Shown piece by piece: positions 5,591 through 8,102 of a stretch of 8,102 nt of DNA. Origin of the DNA: an uncultured Collinsella sp. (GTDB taxonomy: Bacteria > Actinomycetota > Coriobacteriia > Coriobacteriales > Coriobacteriaceae). The DNA is taken from contig CABUVF010000095.1 of the NCBI GenBank assembly GCA_902494945.1, positions 1 through 8,102 of the forward strand, in the 5' to 3' direction. The notes under the pieces are model-generated. The model did not search any database and had not been told where the DNA came from. It saw nothing but the letters and a program-made list of their open reading frames with translations. The position numbers were made by a program, and so were the translations under genes. How positions within the stretch are numbered: the first letter of the stretch is position 1; every line of letters starts with the position of its first letter.

Positions 5591-5703
5591 GTTATTTCCA
5601 ATCGTTTGCAGCTCTTTTTCCATATGAATTAGGGAGACCCGATGAAGCACTTGCGCGATCGTGCAATCTAACCTTCCAATCTCAAATGACAGCTCCACAA
5701 TGC

Positions 5704-5740
5704 AAAAAGCCCGCTAGAACGGTGTTCGTTCTAGCGGGCT
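5704..5740 (-). terminator. Rho-independent terminator of the SurA-like gene
   Basis: AGCCCGCTAGAACG (5708-5721) pairs perfectly with CGTTCTAGCGGGCT (5727-5740), a 14-bp stem with a 5-base loop. On the minus strand it is followed by TTTTTG. It begins 44 bases after the stop codon at 5784 and isolates that gene from the PTS operon. Confidence 0.92.
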
Positions 5741-5783
5741 CAATCAGATATTTCGACTTCGCGCTCGAAAGCTCAGGCAATCT

Positions 5784-6866
5784 TTACGCAAACAGGCCGT
5801 AGATGCTGATGTTGGCCTTGGCATAGAGGCCGTTAGCATACTCGGTCCACTTGGAGCTGGCGCTCGAAGCCTGCGAGGAGTACTGCTGATAGGCGGTGTA
5901 ATAGGCGGTCATGGCCTGCTTATAGGTAGCGCTATCGGCAGTAAAGGCATCGTCGGCAAAGGCCTTAGCGTAGGTGCTATCGGCGTCCTTCCAGGTGCCC
6001 TTCTCGCTATCCCACTCGTCACCGGCAAGGTTGATGATGTAATCGGCGTAATCCTTGCTCGCGGTCTCCTCGTTGCCGTCAGCAGGCTCGGTCGGGGCGG
6101 TCGGCATGCTTGCGGAGCTATCGCCCACCTTCTTCTTGTAGAGCTTCTGCAGCGTCGCGGACTGACGGACGATCTGCTTGGCCTGGTCCTTGGACACGCC
6201 GTACTGCGTGGCCATGGTCTTGTAGTCGGAGGTGCCGATGGACTCCTCGGCGTACTGCTTCATCTCCTTAGAAGAGACGGTGATGCCCTCGTCCTCGGCA
6301 GCATCGAGCAGGATCTTGTTGCGCACGTAGGACAGGATGACGTCGGCAGACGGAGCGGTATAGTTGCCGTCGTCGTCCTTGACGGTGTCGAGGCTATACT
6401 GGCTCTCGATGGCCTCACGCGCGGTGATGTCGCTCTTCTTGCCGTTGTAGCTATAGCTTGCCACGGTCGAATCGAGCTGGTCCTCGGTGAGGGTCGCCGA
6501 GCCGACGCCCTTGCCGCCAAAACCACCGTTGCCAATAAAGAAGCCGACCACCGCAGCAATCACGATGGCGACCACAAAGGCGGCAATCATCGTCTTCTTG
6601 TGCTTGGATGCATGGTCGTCCGCATCGGAGTCGTCCTCGTCCTGCTCCTCGGGCATGAGGTTCTCGTCGGCGGCGTCCGCGGCGATCTTTGCCTCCAGGC
6701 GAGCATCCTCCTCCTCGGCCGTCGTGCCGGCGGCAATGTGCTCGGCAGACGTGCCGGCGACCAGGTCGATCTTCTCGTCCTCGTCACCGTCGGGGCCTTC
6801 GCCGCGCTCGATGATCTGGATGCCGTCGATCTCGTCCTTCTCGTCCTTCTTTTGAATCAGACCCAT
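5784..6866 (-). CDS. Membrane-anchored SurA N-terminal-domain-like protein, no visible PPIase domain
   Basis: The 360-residue protein has three parts. Residues 1-88 are a strongly acidic, low-complexity cytoplasmic segment dominated by D, E and A. Residues 92-112 are one membrane helix, preceded by KHKK, which predicts the N-terminus inside and the rest outside. Residues about 125-360 are extracytoplasmic. Residues 165-247 (VILSYVRNKILLDAAEDEGI, later YGVSKDQAKQIVRQSATLQK) resemble the helical SurA/PrsA N-terminal chaperone domain. No parvulin-type catalytic domain follows; the remainder is an alanine/tyrosine/serine-rich helical tail ending GLFA. There is no lipobox and no cleavable signal peptide. 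AAGGAG lies 8 bases before the ATG. It is probably a folding helper or surface-exposed membrane protein; function is inferred from the domain only. It has its own terminator. Confidence 0.75.
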   Translation of the reverse strand: MGLIQKKDEKDEIDGIQIIERGEGPDGDEDEKIDLVAGTSAEHIAAGTTAEEEDARLEAKIAADAADENLMPEEQDEDDSDADDHASKHKKTMIAAFVVAIVIAAVVGFFIGNGGFGGKGVGSATLTEDQLDSTVASYSYNGKKSDITAREAIESQYSLDTVKDDDGNYTAPSADVILSYVRNKILLDAAEDEGITVSSKEMKQYAEESIGTSDYKTMATQYGVSKDQAKQIVRQSATLQKLYKKKVGDSSASMPTAPTEPADGNEETASKDYADYIINLAGDEWDSEKGTWKDADSTYAKAFADDAFTADSATYKQAMTAYYTAYQQYSSQASSASSKWTEYANGLYAKANISIYGLFA

Positions 6867-6904
6867 ATCAGTTACTCCTTGTTAGGAAACATAGTCCTCA
6901 ATAG

Positions 6905-6933
6905 AATACGCCCGACGAGGCGCCGGGCGTATT
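6905..6933 (-). terminator. Hairpin after icd, probable weak terminator or attenuator
   Basis: AATACGCCCG (6905-6914) pairs perfectly with CGGGCGTATT (6924-6933) around a 9-base loop. It lies in the 126-base gap between icd and the SurA-like gene. On the minus strand only a poor T tract (ATTCTATTG) follows, so termination may be incomplete. A weak inverted repeat GCAAAC/GTTTGC (6950-6980 area) lies closer to the icd stop. No convincing promoter for the SurA-like gene is visible between. Confidence 0.55.
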
Positions 6934-6992
6934 GATTCTTAGGTTATACGCAAACACTTAAGTACTATTTAGGCGTTTGCAGCGTGCATACC

Positions 6993-8078
6993 TTAGGCCA
7001 GGTGCGCGATAACGGCATCGGCAAAGGCCTGCGTGCCCACAGCGCCCTCAACGGAGCCGGTCTGAGCACGACGCACGTCGCCGGTAACTTGCTCGCCCTC
7101 GTCGAGCGTGGCAGAAACGGCGGCACGAATGCGATTGGCCGCGTCGTTTTCGCCCAGGTGGTCGAGCATCATCGCAGCAGAGAGGATCTCAGCCGTGGGG
7201 TTGGCGATATCCTGACCGGCGATATCGGGCGCGGAGCCGTGCGTAGCCTCAAAGATGGCGCAGTCGGCACCGATGTTGGAACCCGGAGCCATGCCTAAGC
7301 CGCCCACCAGACCAGCGCACAGGTCGCTGACGATGTCGCCGTACAGATTGGGCAGCACCAGGACATCGAAGTCATTGGGGTTCTGGACCAGACCCATGCA
7401 GGTGGCGTCGACGATCTTGTCGTTGAACTCAATATCGGGATAGTTAGCGGCCACCTCGCGCGCAACGCGCAGGAACAGGCCGTCGGTCGCCTTCATGATG
7501 TTGGCCTTGTGCACGGCCGTTACCTTCTTGCGGCCGCAGCGGCGGGCGTACTCAAAGGCGTACTCCACAATACGGCGGCTCTTGGCGATGGAGATGGGCT
7601 TGATTGAGATGGCGGAATCAGCGGCGAAGGTCTTCTGGCCCGAGCGCTCGACGAGCTGCGAGAGCTCCTCGACCTCGGCAGCGCCCTCATCGAACTCGAT
7701 GCCGGCGTAGAGGTCCTCAGTGTTCTCGCGCACGATAACCAGGTCGACGTCGCGGAAACGCGAGCCGTCGCCCGGCTGCGACAGGCAAGGGCGCACGCAG
7801 GCGTACAGGTCGAAATGCTTGCGCAGGGCCACGTTGACGCTGCGGAAGCCCGTGCCGACCGGTGTGGTGATGGGGCCCTTGATGGCAACCTTGGTCTCGG
7901 CGACCGCATCGAGCACGTGCTGGGGCAGCGGCGTGCCAAACTCGTCCATGACGCCGGCGCCGGCCTCCTGGACGTTCCAGTTGATCTGGACACCGGTGGC
8001 CTCGACCACGCGGCGCATGGCCTGCGTAATCTCGGGACCGATACCGTCACCGGGAATCAGGACTACATCGTGCGCCAT
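6993..8078 (-). CDS. icd: NAD-type isocitrate dehydrogenase
   Basis: This 361-residue cytoplasmic enzyme belongs to the isocitrate/isopropylmalate dehydrogenase family and would convert isocitrate to 2-oxoglutarate and CO2. Visible motifs: IPGDGIGPEI (8-17); FRSVNVALRKHFDLYACVRP (78-97), with the serine, asparagine and arginines that bind isocitrate; VRENTEDLYAG (116-126) with Tyr124; VHKANIMKATDG (189-200) with catalytic Lys191; NLYGDIVSD (244-252) with metal ligands Asp248 and Asp252; and THGSAPDIAGQDIANPTAEI (279-298). Asp285 occupies the place where NADP enzymes have lysine (APKYAG), which indicates NAD. The RSVNVAL segment favours isocitrate over isopropylmalate. GAGGAG lies about 9 bases before the ATG. 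No other citrate-cycle gene is visible; a role in glutamate precursor supply is plausible. Confidence 0.88.
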   Translation of the reverse strand: MAHDVVLIPGDGIGPEITQAMRRVVEATGVQINWNVQEAGAGVMDEFGTPLPQHVLDAVAETKVAIKGPITTPVGTGFRSVNVALRKHFDLYACVRPCLSQPGDGSRFRDVDLVIVRENTEDLYAGIEFDEGAAEVEELSQLVERSGQKTFAADSAISIKPISIAKSRRIVEYAFEYARRCGRKKVTAVHKANIMKATDGLFLRVAREVAANYPDIEFNDKIVDATCMGLVQNPNDFDVLVLPNLYGDIVSDLCAGLVGGLGMAPGSNIGADCAIFEATHGSAPDIAGQDIANPTAEILSAAMMLDHLGENDAANRIRAAVSATLDEGEQVTGDVRRAQTGSVEGAVGTQAFADAVIAHLA

Positions 8079-8084
8079 AATCTG

Positions 8085-8102
8085 TTACTCCTCGTCTTCG
8101 GC
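8085..8102 (-). CDS. Possible C-terminal end of an upstream gene
   Basis: The minus strand reads GCC GAA GAC GAG GAG TAA, giving AEDEE and a stop 6 bases before the icd start. An acidic C-terminus would suit this genome, and such spacing is normal within an operon. Only five codons are visible and the GAGGAG is also the icd ribosome site, so this could be chance. Confidence 0.3.
   Translation of the reverse strand, partial: AEDEE

Larger units (their letters stand above)
5138..5783. other. Gene-free control region between the SurA-like gene and the PTS operon
   Basis: No convincing coding frame exists in these 646 bases on either strand. Reading leftward it holds the SurA-like gene's terminator (5704-5740), a CGGT-box palindrome (5561-5590), a tandem ACCAGTT pair (5534-5550), a tandem TTGTGAA pair (5498-5514), a second CGGT-box cluster (5341-5372), a weak promoter, the operator (5254-5266) and the IIA leader. 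The stretches 5373-5497 and 5591-5703 show nothing I can name, apart from a perfect minus-strand TTGACA at 5445-5450 without a good partner -10. The region is more A/T-rich than the genes around it. Confidence 0.7.

Noticed and set aside
5563..5802. Plus-strand open frame of 79 codons across the terminator
   Set aside because: It spans the CGGT palindrome, the terminator hairpin and the end of the SurA-like gene, and has no ribosome site or recognisable domain.
6849..8090. Near-identical leader AGGAGTAAC(T/A)GAT before both the SurA-like gene and icd
   Set aside because: Apart from the ribosome site only a few bases match, so chance or simple start-site bias explains it.

Overview
The window is a compact, GC-rich bacterial region with every convincing gene on the minus strand. 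Strong GGAGG-type ribosome sites, acidic proteins, and a single-pass SurA-like protein beside an NAD-type isocitrate dehydrogenase suggest a gut Coriobacteriia member such as Collinsella. That assignment rests on overall style and remembered homologues, not on a search.

Layout from left to right (genes read right to left): a partial AgaS-type sugar-phosphate deaminase/isomerase (1-899, cut by the window edge); its promoter and a palindromic operator; a GntR/HutC-family regulator (1014-1745); a strong terminator; then a mannose-family PTS operon in transcription order IIA (5137-4694), a YajC-like small membrane protein (4694-4413), IIB (4376-3894), IIC (3803-3003) and IID (3013-1931). Upstream of IIA lies about 650 bp without a gene (5138-5783). 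It holds the operon's control region, two related palindromes built from CGGT/ACCG boxes, and the terminator of the next gene. Then come a membrane-anchored SurA-N-like protein without a visible catalytic domain (5784-6866), a hairpin, and an isocitrate dehydrogenase (6993-8078). The last 18 bases may be the tail of one more gene.

The left two thirds read as one regulon. The PTS imports and phosphorylates an amino sugar, most likely N-acetylgalactosamine or galactosamine, and AgaS deaminates/isomerises galactosamine-6-phosphate toward tagatose-6-phosphate. An identical 13-bp element, CTGGTAGTAACCA, lies in the promoter regions of both agaS and the PTS operon. It has the TGGT-N4-ACCA form expected for a HutC-family operator, so the GntR protein encoded between them is the natural repressor. 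No deacetylase, tagatose-6-phosphate kinase or aldolase is visible; they could lie beyond the left edge.

The points most worth a second look are the YajC-like gene inside the PTS operon, an acidic insert of about 80 residues in IID, the paired CGGT-box palindromes upstream of IIA, and the shared operator. I see no CRISPR array, insertion sequence, tRNA or rRNA, and no clear sign of a wholly new system.
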